Of a stretch of 64,000 nt of DNA, positions 17,423 through 25,477 are shown in pieces. The stretch is from the NCBI RefSeq assembly GCF_010726765.1, contig NZ_AP022601.1:4216001-4280000 (forward strand). The letters run 5' to 3'. Below the pieces are notes generated by a model. That model ran no database searches. It had not been told where the DNA came from and saw nothing but the letters and a program-made list of their open reading frames with translations. Every line of letters begins with the position of its first letter. Positions within the stretch are counted from its first letter, which is position 1. A program made the translations under genes and the position numbers. The stretch comes from Mycobacterium gallinarum (lineage in GTDB: Bacteria > Actinomycetota > Actinomycetes > Mycobacteriales > Mycobacteriaceae).

Positions 17423-17463
17423 CTCGGCACGTTGAGCCGGGCATCGCAAGGAAAGGAACAACA

Positions 17464-18168
17464 ATGAACACTTCGACACGGGTCGCCGTCATCACCGGCG
17501 CCTCCCAGGGGATCGGCGCCGGACTGGTTCAGGGTTACCGGAAACTGGGCTACGCGGTCGTCGCCAACTCGCGGACCATCGGCGAGAGTGACGATCCGAT
17601 GGTGCTCACAGTCGCGGGTGACATCTCTTCCCCCGGTGTCGGCCAGCGCGTGATCGATGCCGCGATGCAGCGGTTCGGCCGGGTCGACACCGTCGTCAAC
17701 AACGCGGGCATCTTCATTCCCAAACCGTTCACCGAATACACCGACAGTGACTTCGACGCCATCACCGGCGTGAATCTGCGCGGCTTCTTCGAGGTCACTG
17801 GTGCCGCGCTGGCAGTGATGCCGACCGGCGGCCACATCGTCAACATCTCCACCAGCCTGGTCGACCAGGCCAACTCGCAGGCGCCGTCGGCGCTGGCGTC
17901 GCTGACCAAGGGCGGGCTGAACGCCGCCACCAAGGCGCTGGCCGTCGAATATGCCGGTCGTGGCATCCGGTCCAATGCGGTCGCGCTCGGCATCATCGAC
18001 ACACCGATGCACGACCCGTCCACGCACGCGGCGCTTGCCACACTCAACCCGACGGGACGGCTCGGTGACATCGACGACGTCGTCGACGCCGTTCTCTACC
18101 TGGAGACGGCCGGCTTCGTCACCGGCGAGATCCTGCATGTCGATGGTGGTCAAAGTGCTGGGCGCTGA
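17464..18168 (+). CDS. SDR-fold protein lacking the catalytic tyrosine
   Basis: 234 aa. TGASQGIG and VVNNAGIF show an SDR Rossmann fold. The active-site segment reads S-A-L-A-S-L-T-K-G-G, so Lys149 is present but the position four residues earlier, normally Tyr, is Ala145. The rest of the fold, including the C-terminal TGEILHVDGGQSAG, is intact. The ribosome binding site aaggaaagg precedes ATG 17464. It is divergent from LysR and overlaps the SnoaL-like gene, so the trio may be one regulated unit. It may use a non-classical mechanism or act as a binding protein. Confidence 0.85.
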   Translation: MNTSTRVAVITGASQGIGAGLVQGYRKLGYAVVANSRTIGESDDPMVLTVAGDISSPGVGQRVIDAAMQRFGRVDTVVNNAGIFIPKPFTEYTDSDFDAITGVNLRGFFEVTGAALAVMPTGGHIVNISTSLVDQANSQAPSALASLTKGGLNAATKALAVEYAGRGIRSNAVALGIIDTPMHDPSTHAALATLNPTGRLGDIDDVVDAVLYLETAGFVTGEILHVDGGQSAGR

Positions 18169-18523
18169 GGAGATCCTGCGCGCGGTACTGGACCCGTGGA
18201 GGGACGGAATCGACGCGCACGATCCAGACCGGGTGGCCGGCGTCTTCGCTGATGACGCCATCTTTCAGGGGCTGCGGCCGTACAGCGTCGGGCCGCAGGG
18301 GGTGTTCGAGTACTACGACGCGCAGCCGCCCGGCATGACGGTGCAGTACCGGATCCTGGAGTCCCGCCGGCTCGGCGCTGATGTGGCGCTCGGCTACCTC
18401 GCCGCGGACTTCGCTTTCCGGGACCGCGACACCGTGCACCTCAACATCGGGGTCGTCGTCATCCGCACGAGCAAGGACTGGCACATCGCGTCGTATCAGG
18501 CGAGCCCGGCAACCCGTGGGTAG
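18137..18523 (+). CDS. SnoaL/NTF2-like protein
   Basis: 128 aa, starting at ATG 18137 inside the end of the SDR gene (32-bp overlap) after a ggcgag-like ribosome binding site; ATG 18143 is an alternative. The sequence ILRAVLDPWRDGIDAHDPDRVAGVFADDAIFQGL is the usual first helix and hydrophobic cone of SnoaL-like/DUF4440 proteins, and VVVIRTSKDWHIASYQAS is the terminal strand. Co-translation with the SDR suggests a shared substrate. No specific reaction can be assigned. Confidence 0.75.
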   Translation: MSMVVKVLGAEEILRAVLDPWRDGIDAHDPDRVAGVFADDAIFQGLRPYSVGPQGVFEYYDAQPPGMTVQYRILESRRLGADVALGYLAADFAFRDRDTVHLNIGVVVIRTSKDWHIASYQASPATRG

Positions 18524-18552
18524 CACCCGCCGAAACGGGTACGGACTGCTAC

Positions 18553-19896
18553 ATGAGCAGTGGGCGACCTCGAGTTCTCATCATCGGCGGCGGGTTCGGG
18601 GGGTTGTTCTGCGCCCGTCGCCTCGGCCGGGTCGACGTGGACGTCACCCTGCTGGACCGCGCAGCGTGCCATGTGTTCCAGCCGTTGCTCTACCAGTGCG
18701 CGACCGGAACGTTGAGCATCGGCCAGATCAGTCGATCGCTGCGTGAAGAACTGTCACGCCACCGCAACGTCAAGACACTGCTCGGCGAGGCCATCCGGCT
18801 AGATCCCGAGGCGCGGCGCGTCACGGCCCGTCGGCCCGACGAGTCGAAGTTCGACGTCGACTACGACTACCTGGTGATCGCCGCGGGCATGCGTCAGTCG
18901 TATTTCGGGAACGAGGAGTTCGCCGCCTGGGCGCCCGGTATGAAGACACTCGACGATGCGCTCAGCATCCGGCGTCGAGTCTTCGCCGCCTTCGAGATCG
19001 CCGAGACCCTGCCGCCAGGCCAAGAGCGGGAGCAGTGGCTCACGTTCGCCGTCACCGGCGCCGGCCCCACCGGCGTCGAATTGGCCGGACAGATACGGGA
19101 ACTCGCGACCCGCTCACTGGCTAACGAATTCCACAGCATCGAGCCGGAGGACGCCAGGGTGCTGCTGTTCGACGGCGGCGACAGGGTGCTCAAGAGCTTT
19201 GCGCCGGCGCTGTCCGAACGGGCGTCGCGGATACTGGAGGAGTTGGGGGTCGAGCTGCACTTCGGCGTGCACGTATCCGACGTCCGGCGCGACGGCGTCA
19301 CGGTGAGCCCGAAAGACGGTGGTCCCAAACAGGATTACGCCACCCGAACGGTGCTGTGGACCGCCGGCGTCGAGGCTGTGCCGTTCGCGAAGCACGTCGC
19401 GAAGGAATTGGACGCCGCCACCGATCGGTCGGGCCGCATCACCGTAGACCCCGATCTGTCGGTGCCGGGGCATCCCGAGGTATTCGTCATCGGTGATCTG
19501 GCGGGTCGCGACGGGTTGCCGGGGGTCGCGGAGAACGCGATGCAGGGTGGCTGGCATGCTGCGGCCTGCATTCGGCGTGATGTCGCTCAACGCAAGCGCA
19601 AGGATTTCCGTTACCGCGATCTCGGGTCGGCGGCGTACATCAGCCGCGGTCATGCGGTGGTGCAGGCGGGACCGGTCAAGCTCGCGGGCATGATGGGTTG
19701 GCTCGGCTGGGGCTTCATCCACATCGCGTTTCTCACCGGCGTGCGCAACCGTTTCAGCACGGTCGCGACATGGATGGCGACGATTGCGCGCGCCAACCGC
19801 AGCGACCGCTCGTTCATCCTCGGTGGATCCGGCCATCCGGAGGAGCCCTACACCTGGGAGTCGCCCGTACACCAGGGCAACCGTTCGGCAGACTAG
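18553..19896 (+). CDS. type II NADH dehydrogenase-like flavoprotein
   Basis: 447 aa pyridine nucleotide-disulfide oxidoreductase fold. It has an FAD-binding GGGFGG near the N-terminus, D-Y-L-V-I-A-A-G, the NADH-binding V-T-G-A-G-P-T-G-V-E-L-A-G, and the second FAD segment E-V-F-V-I-G-D-L-A-G. The C-terminal G-W-L-G-W-G-F-I-H-I-A-F-L-T-G is the amphipathic membrane-anchoring segment of NDH-2. It would pass electrons from NADH to quinone at the inner face of the membrane. Mycobacteria also carry ndh itself; whether this is the main enzyme or a paralogue cannot be said from the window, so no symbol is given. Confidence 0.87.
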   Translation: MSSGRPRVLIIGGGFGGLFCARRLGRVDVDVTLLDRAACHVFQPLLYQCATGTLSIGQISRSLREELSRHRNVKTLLGEAIRLDPEARRVTARRPDESKFDVDYDYLVIAAGMRQSYFGNEEFAAWAPGMKTLDDALSIRRRVFAAFEIAETLPPGQEREQWLTFAVTGAGPTGVELAGQIRELATRSLANEFHSIEPEDARVLLFDGGDRVLKSFAPALSERASRILEELGVELHFGVHVSDVRRDGVTVSPKDGGPKQDYATRTVLWTAGVEAVPFAKHVAKELDAATDRSGRITVDPDLSVPGHPEVFVIGDLAGRDGLPGVAENAMQGGWHAAACIRRDVAQRKRKDFRYRDLGSAAYISRGHAVVQAGPVKLAGMMGWLGWGFIHIAFLTGVRNRFSTVATWMATIARANRSDRSFILGGSGHPEEPYTWESPVHQGNRSAD

Positions 19897-19931
19897 CGGC
19901 CCCGGCCAAGCGGGAACGCTAGAGTGCGTAG

Positions 19932-20885
19932 ATGACTGATATCACCACGAAAGCGGCTGCGGCATCGCAGAACTGGCCGTCGTTGCGGGTCGATGACTGG
20001 ACTGCCACGCGTGAGACCCTGCACATGTGGACACAGATCGTCGGCAAGATACGCCTCGCCCAGGCACCGCTGGTCAACCACTGGTGGCAGGTCACCCTGT
20101 ACGTGAGTCCGCGAGGCCTGACCACCTCGGCGATTCCCTACGAAGCCGGCGTCTTCGACATCGAGTTCGACTTCATCGAGCACCGGCTGCACATCCGTTG
20201 CAGTGACGGCGGCCTCCGTCAGATCGCGCTCGAACCCAAGTCGGTCGCCGCCTTCTATGCCGAAGTGATGGCTGCGCTCGACGAACTCGGCATCGCTGTG
20301 CAGCTTCGGGCGAGCCCCAACGAAGTCGATCCCGCGATCCCGTTCGCCGACGACCACACGCACGCCTCCTATGACGCCCAGGCGGCGCACCTGTTCTGGC
20401 GTCAACTCGTGTCCGCTGACCGCGTGCTGCACGAGTTCCGCTCGCACTTCCTTGGGAAAGTCAGCCCCGTGCACTTCTTCTGGGGCGCAATGGATCTGGC
20501 GTGCACCCGGTTCTCCGGTCGCACCGCGCCCGAGCATCCGGGCGGTGCGCCGAACTGCGGGGACTGGGTGATGGTCGAGGGCTATTCGCACGAGCTGAGC
20601 AGCTGCGGCTTCTGGGCAGGCGGCGGTGAAGAAGGCGCTTTCTACGCATACGCATATCCCGAGCCTGAGGGTTTCGCCGACTATCCCGTGAAGCCCTCGC
20701 AGGCCTTCTACAGCAAGGACTACAAGCAGTTTCTGTTGCCCTATGAGGCGGTACGCACCGCCGCCGACCCGGACCGCACCCTGCTGGAGTTTCTGCATGC
20801 GACCTATCGGGCGGCCGCTGATTTGGGCGATTGGGACCGGGCCGCGCTCGAGGTCGATCCGCTCCGGTGGCGCGACAAGCAGTGA
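19932..20885 (+). CDS. DUF5996 family protein
   Basis: 317 aa. The opening (NWPSLRVDDWTATRETLHMWTQIVGKIRLAQAPLVNHWWQVTLYV) and the block S-P-V-H-F-F-W-G-A-M-D-L-A-C-T-R-F-S-G-R are features I associate with DUF5996, a conserved family of unknown function in actinobacteria and proteobacteria. It is rich in Trp, His and Phe, with no signal peptide or membrane helix. It stands 35 bp after the NADH dehydrogenase gene on the same strand. No function is proposed. Confidence 0.8.
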   Translation: MTDITTKAAAASQNWPSLRVDDWTATRETLHMWTQIVGKIRLAQAPLVNHWWQVTLYVSPRGLTTSAIPYEAGVFDIEFDFIEHRLHIRCSDGGLRQIALEPKSVAAFYAEVMAALDELGIAVQLRASPNEVDPAIPFADDHTHASYDAQAAHLFWRQLVSADRVLHEFRSHFLGKVSPVHFFWGAMDLACTRFSGRTAPEHPGGAPNCGDWVMVEGYSHELSSCGFWAGGGEEGAFYAYAYPEPEGFADYPVKPSQAFYSKDYKQFLLPYEAVRTAADPDRTLLEFLHATYRAAADLGDWDRAALEVDPLRWRDKQ

Positions 20886-21079
20886 CGTCGGCGCCCCGCG
20901 GCGTTGCACGCTTCTGAGCTCCTGGCGGTTAACCAACTCATCTGTCGCTCCTTGTCGTGGGATTGGACGTGATTGTCGCGCTTCGGGTGGGATCGGGATA
21001 ACAAAAAGGGACTGGAAGGTGACGAAATATGCTCGGGCTCTCGATTTTCCGTCGCTCCCGTCAACATTTGGGCCCCGTG

Positions 21080-22027
21080 TCAGTTGCTCGTGGCGGCCAG
21101 GAGAATGGTCTTTCCCCGCAGACGTCCTGCGTCGGAGTCCTCATGCACGGCCGCGGACTGTTCTAGTGGCCGGCGGTCCGCGACCTCGATGCGCAGCTGT
21201 CGTTCGTCGACGCGACCGACCAGCCCCGCCAACTGCGCGGCGTCACTGCGGACGAATACTCGCTGCGAGCGGACTCCGCGGCCAGGGTTCTGCGGCCCGA
21301 AAACCATGGTGCCCACGTGGAAGCCGCCGTCGGCGATCGCGCCGATCAACGCTTCGGTCTGCTCGTCGGTTGTGCTGACGAGGTTGAGCACCACGTCGAA
21401 CGGTGCCCCCTCGATCTCGACCGGCGACGAGCTGTAGTCGATGTAGTCGATCGTTCGGGCGGCACCCAAACCGCGTAGCCGCACGGCGTCACGCTCTTTG
21501 GCGGTTGCGGTCACGACGGCGCCGGCCTGCTTGGCCAACTGGATCGCGTAGCCACCCACCGCGCCGGCAGCGCCATTGATCAGGATCGTCTGTCCGGCCG
21601 TCACACCGGCGACGTCGAAGAGGGCCTGCCACGCTGTCAACGCAGCCTCGGGCAACGCTGCCGCATCGGTCAGGTCCACCGAACGCGGCGCGGCCGCCAG
21701 CGACTCGGCCGGCACGAGGGTGTACTCAGCGGCCGCGCCGTCAGCGTCCAGCGGCAGAAACGCGACTACCGCGTCGCCGACCTTCCATCCCTGGACTCCG
21801 TCGCCGAGTTCCGCGATCGTGCCCGCGACGTCCACACCCGGGATGTGCGGGAAGCTGATCTCGTACACGTCGGACAGGTAGCCGCCGCGGATACCGGCGT
21901 CCACCGGGTTGAACGAAGTCGCCGCCACCTTCACCAGAACCTGCCCCGGCCCAGGTACCGGCCGCGGGGCCTCCTCGTACCGCAGCACATCGCTGCCGCC
22001 GTAGCGGTGGTATCGCACAGCCTTCAT
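21080..22027 (-). CDS. quinone-oxidoreductase-like MDR (zinc-less)
   Basis: 315 aa medium-chain dehydrogenase/reductase: MKAVRYHRYGGSDVLRYEEAP at the start, P-G-V-D-V-A-G-T-I-A-E-L-G, and an NADPH-binding I-N-G-A-A-G-A-V-G-G-Y-A. The zinc ligands of alcohol dehydrogenases are absent, as in quinone oxidoreductases and NADP-dependent enone reductases. ATG 22027 has a near-perfect ribosome binding site (ggaggag). Two palindromic sites lie 20 and 52 bp upstream and match a site in front of the MarR gene at 23735, so this gene is the likely MarR target. Confidence 0.88.
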   Translation of the reverse strand: MKAVRYHRYGGSDVLRYEEAPRPVPGPGQVLVKVAATSFNPVDAGIRGGYLSDVYEISFPHIPGVDVAGTIAELGDGVQGWKVGDAVVAFLPLDADGAAAEYTLVPAESLAAAPRSVDLTDAAALPEAALTAWQALFDVAGVTAGQTILINGAAGAVGGYAIQLAKQAGAVVTATAKERDAVRLRGLGAARTIDYIDYSSSPVEIEGAPFDVVLNLVSTTDEQTEALIGAIADGGFHVGTMVFGPQNPGRGVRSQRVFVRSDAAQLAGLVGRVDERQLRIEVADRRPLEQSAAVHEDSDAGRLRGKTILLAATSN

Positions 22028-22045
22028 GTTCTCCTCCTCCAGTAG

Positions 22046-22063
22046 TGCTTCGATTTCGAAGCA
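22046..22063. promoter_or_regulatory. MarR-type operator O1
   Basis: TGCTTCGA-TT-TCGAAGCA, an 18-bp dyad with perfect 8-bp arms, 19 bp upstream of the MDR start codon. It matches O2 at 22079 and a site ahead of the MarR gene. Confidence 0.75.
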
Positions 22064-22078
22064 TTCAAGTGGAGTAAC

Positions 22079-22096
22079 TACTTCGATGTCGAAGTA
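22079..22096. promoter_or_regulatory. MarR-type operator O2
   Basis: TACTTCGA-TG-TCGAAGTA, again with perfect 8-bp arms. Its centre is 33 bp from that of O1, about three helical turns, so two dimers could sit on the same DNA face. Confidence 0.75.
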
Positions 22097-22147
22097 ATTC
22101 CGCGATGCCGGTCTCGGGTGGTCCAGCAACGCGCCTAGGGAACGCGC

Positions 22148-22528
22148 CTAGGGAAGGAGTAGCAGCGCAGAAGTGATGAGCATGACGACAGCGGTGCCGC
22201 CGTGGACTCCCAAGGCGATCGATTTGGCGCCGCCGTTGCGGAGCGCGATGGTCGCGTCGGCGATCGGAATGATGGTCGCTGCCAATATCAGCCAGCCGAG
22301 AAGGTGGGTCGCACCGCCGACCATCAGGACGATGACGAACAGACCCGATGCGATGTCGCGCACGCCCTTGGCGCGCAAGTAGGCGTGAACCGACGTCTGC
22401 TCTGAATCGGGCAGCACACCGTAGCCGGCGGCCGCAACGCGCGGCGCGACGATGAAGCGTGCGCCGATGAAGATGATGCCCGCTGCGATGAGTCCGGCGA
22501 GTGTATAGCCGATGGCGATGGCGGTCAC
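22148..22528 (-). CDS. small membrane protein (DUF4267-like)
   Basis: 126 aa from GTG 22528, whose first bases overlap the stop of the upstream gene (GTGA). Four hydrophobic helices: AIAIGYTLAGLIAAGIIFIGARF, a middle helix after RAKGVRDIASGLF, LLGWLILAATIIPIADA and a terminal VHGGTAVVMLITSALLLLP. The R-A-K-G-V-R-D-I-A-S-G block between helices is typical of DUF4267 membrane proteins of unknown function. It is co-translated with the DUF1772-like gene and probably controlled by the divergent TetR. Confidence 0.7.
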   Translation of the reverse strand: MTAIAIGYTLAGLIAAGIIFIGARFIVAPRVAAAGYGVLPDSEQTSVHAYLRAKGVRDIASGLFVIVLMVGGATHLLGWLILAATIIPIADATIALRNGGAKSIALGVHGGTAVVMLITSALLLLP

Positions 22529-23001
22529 GGGATCATCAGCACTACGCAGAGGGCAGCCACCGCCAGGCCTTGCAGCGCTGCACGGGCATCGATGACGCGA
22601 TCCCACTTTGTCTGCAGCACACGTCCATTCGACAATGTTGCGCCGGCATCGACGGCCGCTGTCAGTTGTCGATTGATCGGCGCGCTCACCTGTGTGTAGA
22701 GCGCTATCCAGGCCAAGAGCAGCAGCAGAGCGGCGCCCGCCGCGATCGTCTGCGACCAATGTCCACTGACGGCGGCCAGCATCGCGCTCGTCGCGGAGGC
22801 CACGACACCGAGCACTCCGGGCACACGCATGCGCCGGTCCCCATATCGGTGCACTCGTCCCATGATCGCGACCAGCGCACCGTCGTCGAGCGACGCCAGG
22901 GCAGGTCGAAGCACAATCGCGCAGAACACGTCGGTGCCGTATACGACTGCGGTCCCGAGCACCGCGAGCAGTGCGGCGATCCTGGCGAGCTCCAAAGCCA
23001 T
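22525..23001 (-). CDS. DUF1772/anthrone-oxygenase-like membrane protein
   Basis: 158 aa with four membrane helices. The layout (ARIAALLAVLGTAVVYGTDVF ... VLRPALASLDDGALVAIMGRVHRYGDRRM ... VLQTKWDRVIDARAALQGLAV) resembles DUF1772 proteins, which include anthrone-oxygenase-like enzymes. ATG 23001 lies 28 bp from the nearest TetR-type operator and 99 bp from the divergent TetR start. Together with the DUF4267-like gene it forms a two-gene unit, probably repressed by that TetR. The assignment is from topology and a few residues. Confidence 0.65.
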   Translation of the reverse strand: MALELARIAALLAVLGTAVVYGTDVFCAIVLRPALASLDDGALVAIMGRVHRYGDRRMRVPGVLGVVASATSAMLAAVSGHWSQTIAAGAALLLLLAWIALYTQVSAPINRQLTAAVDAGATLSNGRVLQTKWDRVIDARAALQGLAVAALCVVLMIP

Positions 23002-23028
23002 GTCACAGCACCCTTCGGGAGTAGGTGC

Positions 23029-23091
23029 TAGCAACGCTAACCCCGTTGGATCTCGCTGTCAATAGCGGTGCTATCTATTCTAGCGGTGCTA
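23029..23091. promoter_or_regulatory. three TAGCnnnGCTA operators in TetR divergent promoter
   Basis: Three 11-bp dyads: TAGCAACGCTA at 23029-23039, TAGCGGTGCTA at 23063-23073 and an identical TAGCGGTGCTA at 23081-23091. The last two are 18 bp apart, and the third ends 9 bp before the TetR ATG. The arrangement suggests autorepression together with control of the divergent membrane-protein pair. Confidence 0.7.
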
Positions 23092-23100
23092 GAGTTCGGC

Positions 23101-23676
23101 ATGGCCATTGATGACCGCCGCGAACGTGAGCGCGCCGCCCGGCGGCGGCTGATCGTCACGACGGCCCGCAGGCTGGCCGAGGACGAGGGCTGGGATGCCG
23201 TGACCACACGTCGGCTGTCGACTGAGATCGAGTACAGCCAGCCTGTCCTCTACAAGCACTTCACCGGCATGGAACAGATCGCCGATGCCATCGCCATCGA
23301 GGGGTTCGGCGAGCTCGCCGAGGTGATCAGGGTCGCTCGCCGCGGTGCAGGCGCGGCGGCCGAGGCGTTGCACACCAGCGCCCGCGCCTACCTCGACTTC
23401 GCCCGCGACAACCCCGCCGTTTACGACGCGATGTTCACCCGCACCACCGCGCTACGCTTCGCCGCCGACGACACACCTCCCGAGCTGGAGGCAGCCTTTG
23501 CCGAACTGCGTCAGGCGGTCAGCCTCGTCACCGACGAACAGGATGCCGACGCGCTCACCGAGGTCTTCTGGGCGACGTTGCACGGGCTGGTCACCCTCGG
23601 CCGTACCGGACGACTACGCCCGGGCAACGAATCGGAGCGGCTGGATCTGCTCGTCACCCAATTCACCCGCCGCTGA
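23101..23676 (+). CDS. TetR-family regulator
   Basis: 191 aa. An N-terminal helix-turn-helix (RRLIVTTARRLAEDEGWDAVTTRRLSTEIEYSQPVLYKHFTGMEQIADAIA) is followed by a helical ligand domain (AYLDFARDNPAVYDAMFTRT) typical of the TetR group with a WHG-type C-terminal domain. The longer ORF start at 23068 would lie inside operator sequence; ATG 23101 is chosen. It is divergent from two small membrane-protein genes with repeated operators between them. Confidence 0.9.
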   Translation: MAIDDRRERERAARRRLIVTTARRLAEDEGWDAVTTRRLSTEIEYSQPVLYKHFTGMEQIADAIAIEGFGELAEVIRVARRGAGAAAEALHTSARAYLDFARDNPAVYDAMFTRTTALRFAADDTPPELEAAFAELRQAVSLVTDEQDADALTEVFWATLHGLVTLGRTGRLRPGNESERLDLLVTQFTRR

Positions 23677-23703
23677 GAAAGCCGAACACGCGGCGTTACT
23701 TAT

Positions 23704-23721
23704 TGCTTCGATGTTGAAACA
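23704..23721. promoter_or_regulatory. MarR-type operator O3 (autoregulatory)
   Basis: TGCTTCGA-TG-TTGAAACA. The left arm is identical to O1; the right arm differs at two positions. It lies 13 bp before the MarR start codon, so binding would block transcription or translation initiation. Confidence 0.65.
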
Positions 23722-23734
23722 CTAGGATGACGCC

Positions 23735-24220
23735 ATGGCGAGCGGTCTGAAGCCTGCGCAAATGCGTACTTACTTCGCACTGACCGAGGCGGTCAGCCTG
23801 CTTCAGCACGCGGTGCAGGAACAGTTGCAGGCCGAGGGCGGCCTCAGCTATGTGCAGTTCGAGGTCTTGGCCAAACTGGTCGACGCCAAGCGTCCGCTCA
23901 CCATGACTGAGCTCGCCGACGGTGTGGTCTACAGCCGCAGCGGCCTGACGCATCAGGCAGGACTGCTGGAGACGGCGGGACTGATCGTCCGCAAAGGCAG
24001 CCCCGATGACAAACGTGCCACCGTCGTTGACATCACCAAGGCGGGTCGTGCGCTGGTCGCCAAGGTTCTTCCCGGTCACATCGACGTGGTCCGCGACCTG
24101 CTGTACGGCGCACTCTCCGACGGCGACGTGCACATACTCGGTGACCTCATGAGTCGCGTGCGCGATCACATGCGTGAACGGCCACCCCGTTCGGCCGCAC
24201 CGCGAAGACGCGCCCCCTAA
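23735..24220 (+). CDS. MarR-family regulator
   Basis: 161 aa. The winged helix is L-S-Y-V-Q-F-E-V-L-A-K-L ... T-M-T-E-L-A-D-G-V-V-Y-S-R-S-G-L-T-H-Q-A-G-L-L-E followed by the wing K-G-S-P-D-D-K-R-A-T-V-V-D. It is a standard-length MarR repressor. Operators O1-O3 tie it to the MDR gene at 21080-22027, although two transcription units lie between them. The inducer would probably be an electrophile, quinone or phenolic compound, by analogy with MarR-controlled quinone reductases; that is inference. Its last 4 bp overlap the convergent GH5-like gene. Confidence 0.9.
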   Translation: MASGLKPAQMRTYFALTEAVSLLQHAVQEQLQAEGGLSYVQFEVLAKLVDAKRPLTMTELADGVVYSRSGLTHQAGLLETAGLIVRKGSPDDKRATVVDITKAGRALVAKVLPGHIDVVRDLLYGALSDGDVHILGDLMSRVRDHMRERPPRSAAPRRRAP

Positions 24221-25422
24221 CGAACGGCGGGTGCGCCCGTCGCAATTTGACCAACCCCTGCGAGCTTCTGGATGACGCGAATCTCGTCGTCATTGTGGGC
24301 TCGTCCATCGGGGTGGATCAGATCGCTGAACCACGTGTCAGGGAGCTCGGTGTACGGCTGCTGCCACGAATCCCAGGGCAGATAGGTCTGCGTGCGTCCG
24401 GCGACGAACCCCCAGTTATAGGCGCCGACGTTGCGCCGCTTGGCGATCGGAAGAATTCCTTCGACCGTGCTCCCCAAGTTCCGCGCCAGGTACTCGGTGC
24501 AGATGATCGGGCGCCCCAGCGGGGTGAGTTCGTCGATGCGGGCGTCGAATTCAGCGGGTTCGGCGTAGCTGTGGAAACTGATGATGTCGGAGTGCTCGAG
24601 CTGCAGGCCGGCTATCTTGCTGCGGCTTCCCGGATCTTTCCAGTGGCCCTGCCACACGCCACTGGTCAATGGCTGAATCGGGTTGACGGCGCGCACCCAT
24701 TGGAAGACATGCGGGAGGAAGGCGGCGACCAGTTCCATCTTGTCCTGGTGCTCGACATCGCTGTAGTCCTTCGACGGGTTGTCCGGCTCGTTCCAGACGT
24801 CCCAGCCGAGCACGCGAGGATCGTTCGCGAACATGCCCACGACGCCGGTGACATAGCTTTGCAGCACGCGGGTGTAGGCCGGGTCCCGAAGACGATGGGC
24901 GCCCGGGCTCTGAACCCATCCGGAGTTGTGCACCCCCTTGATGGGTGCGCGTTGACGGCCCGCCTTCGGTAAGGGATCCCAGCACGAGTCGAACAAAACG
25001 AAGAGCGGCTTGATCTGGTGCCTCGCTGCGATGGCCACGAATTCGGAAAGCCGGCTGCTGAACCCGGCCCGATCGGTCGCCCACAACTGGTCGTGCAGGA
25101 ACACCCGCATGGTGTTCATCCCGATGCGCCGGGCCACGCTCAACTCGCCCGCGATGCGGCGCGCGTCGTAGGTGCCCGCCTGGAACATCTCCAGCTGGTT
25201 GACGGCGGTCGACGTGACATAGTTCGCGCCAAGCAACCAGCCTTGCTGCGCGTACCAGGCGTTCGCGCGATCTGCCGACCATCGACTCGCCGCAGCGGAG
25301 GCGACGGGAATCTTGGTCAGCGCCGCGGCCGCTGCCAGGTACAACGGGAGCTTGAGAGCAGTTCGCCGGTGCACCAGACGACCATAATGTCGCGGATCAA
25401 AATGTTTGCTGTCGTGTCTCAT
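24217..25422 (-). CDS. Tat-exported GH5-like glycoside hydrolase
   Basis: 401 aa. The N-terminus H-R-R-T-A-L-K-L followed by PLYLAAAAALTKIPVASAAA is a probable twin-arginine signal. The (beta/alpha)8 domain resembles cellulase/mannanase-type clan A: acid/base Glu212 in D-V-W-N-E-P-D-N and nucleophile Glu310 in I-C-T-E-Y-L-A-R. It also has N-T-M-R-V-F-L-H-D near strand 2. It would act on a beta-linked polysaccharide outside the cell; the substrate is not predictable. A 15-bp dyad covers its start codon. Confidence 0.85.
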   Translation of the reverse strand: MRHDSKHFDPRHYGRLVHRRTALKLPLYLAAAAALTKIPVASAAASRWSADRANAWYAQQGWLLGANYVTSTAVNQLEMFQAGTYDARRIAGELSVARRIGMNTMRVFLHDQLWATDRAGFSSRLSEFVAIAARHQIKPLFVLFDSCWDPLPKAGRQRAPIKGVHNSGWVQSPGAHRLRDPAYTRVLQSYVTGVVGMFANDPRVLGWDVWNEPDNPSKDYSDVEHQDKMELVAAFLPHVFQWVRAVNPIQPLTSGVWQGHWKDPGSRSKIAGLQLEHSDIISFHSYAEPAEFDARIDELTPLGRPIICTEYLARNLGSTVEGILPIAKRRNVGAYNWGFVAGRTQTYLPWDSWQQPYTELPDTWFSDLIHPDGRAHNDDEIRVIQKLAGVGQIATGAPAVR

Positions 25423-25436
25423 GTTGCAACGCAACA
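25422..25436. promoter_or_regulatory. dyad overlapping GH5 start codon
   Basis: TGTTGC-AAC-GCAACA, a dyad with perfect 6-bp arms, touches the ATG at 25422. A repressor there would block initiation. It could also be a chance dyad; no local regulator is obviously linked to it. Confidence 0.4.
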
Positions 25437-25477
25437 GGTTTCAAATCGTTATCTAGCAGCCGAGCGGGGTCGAAAAT

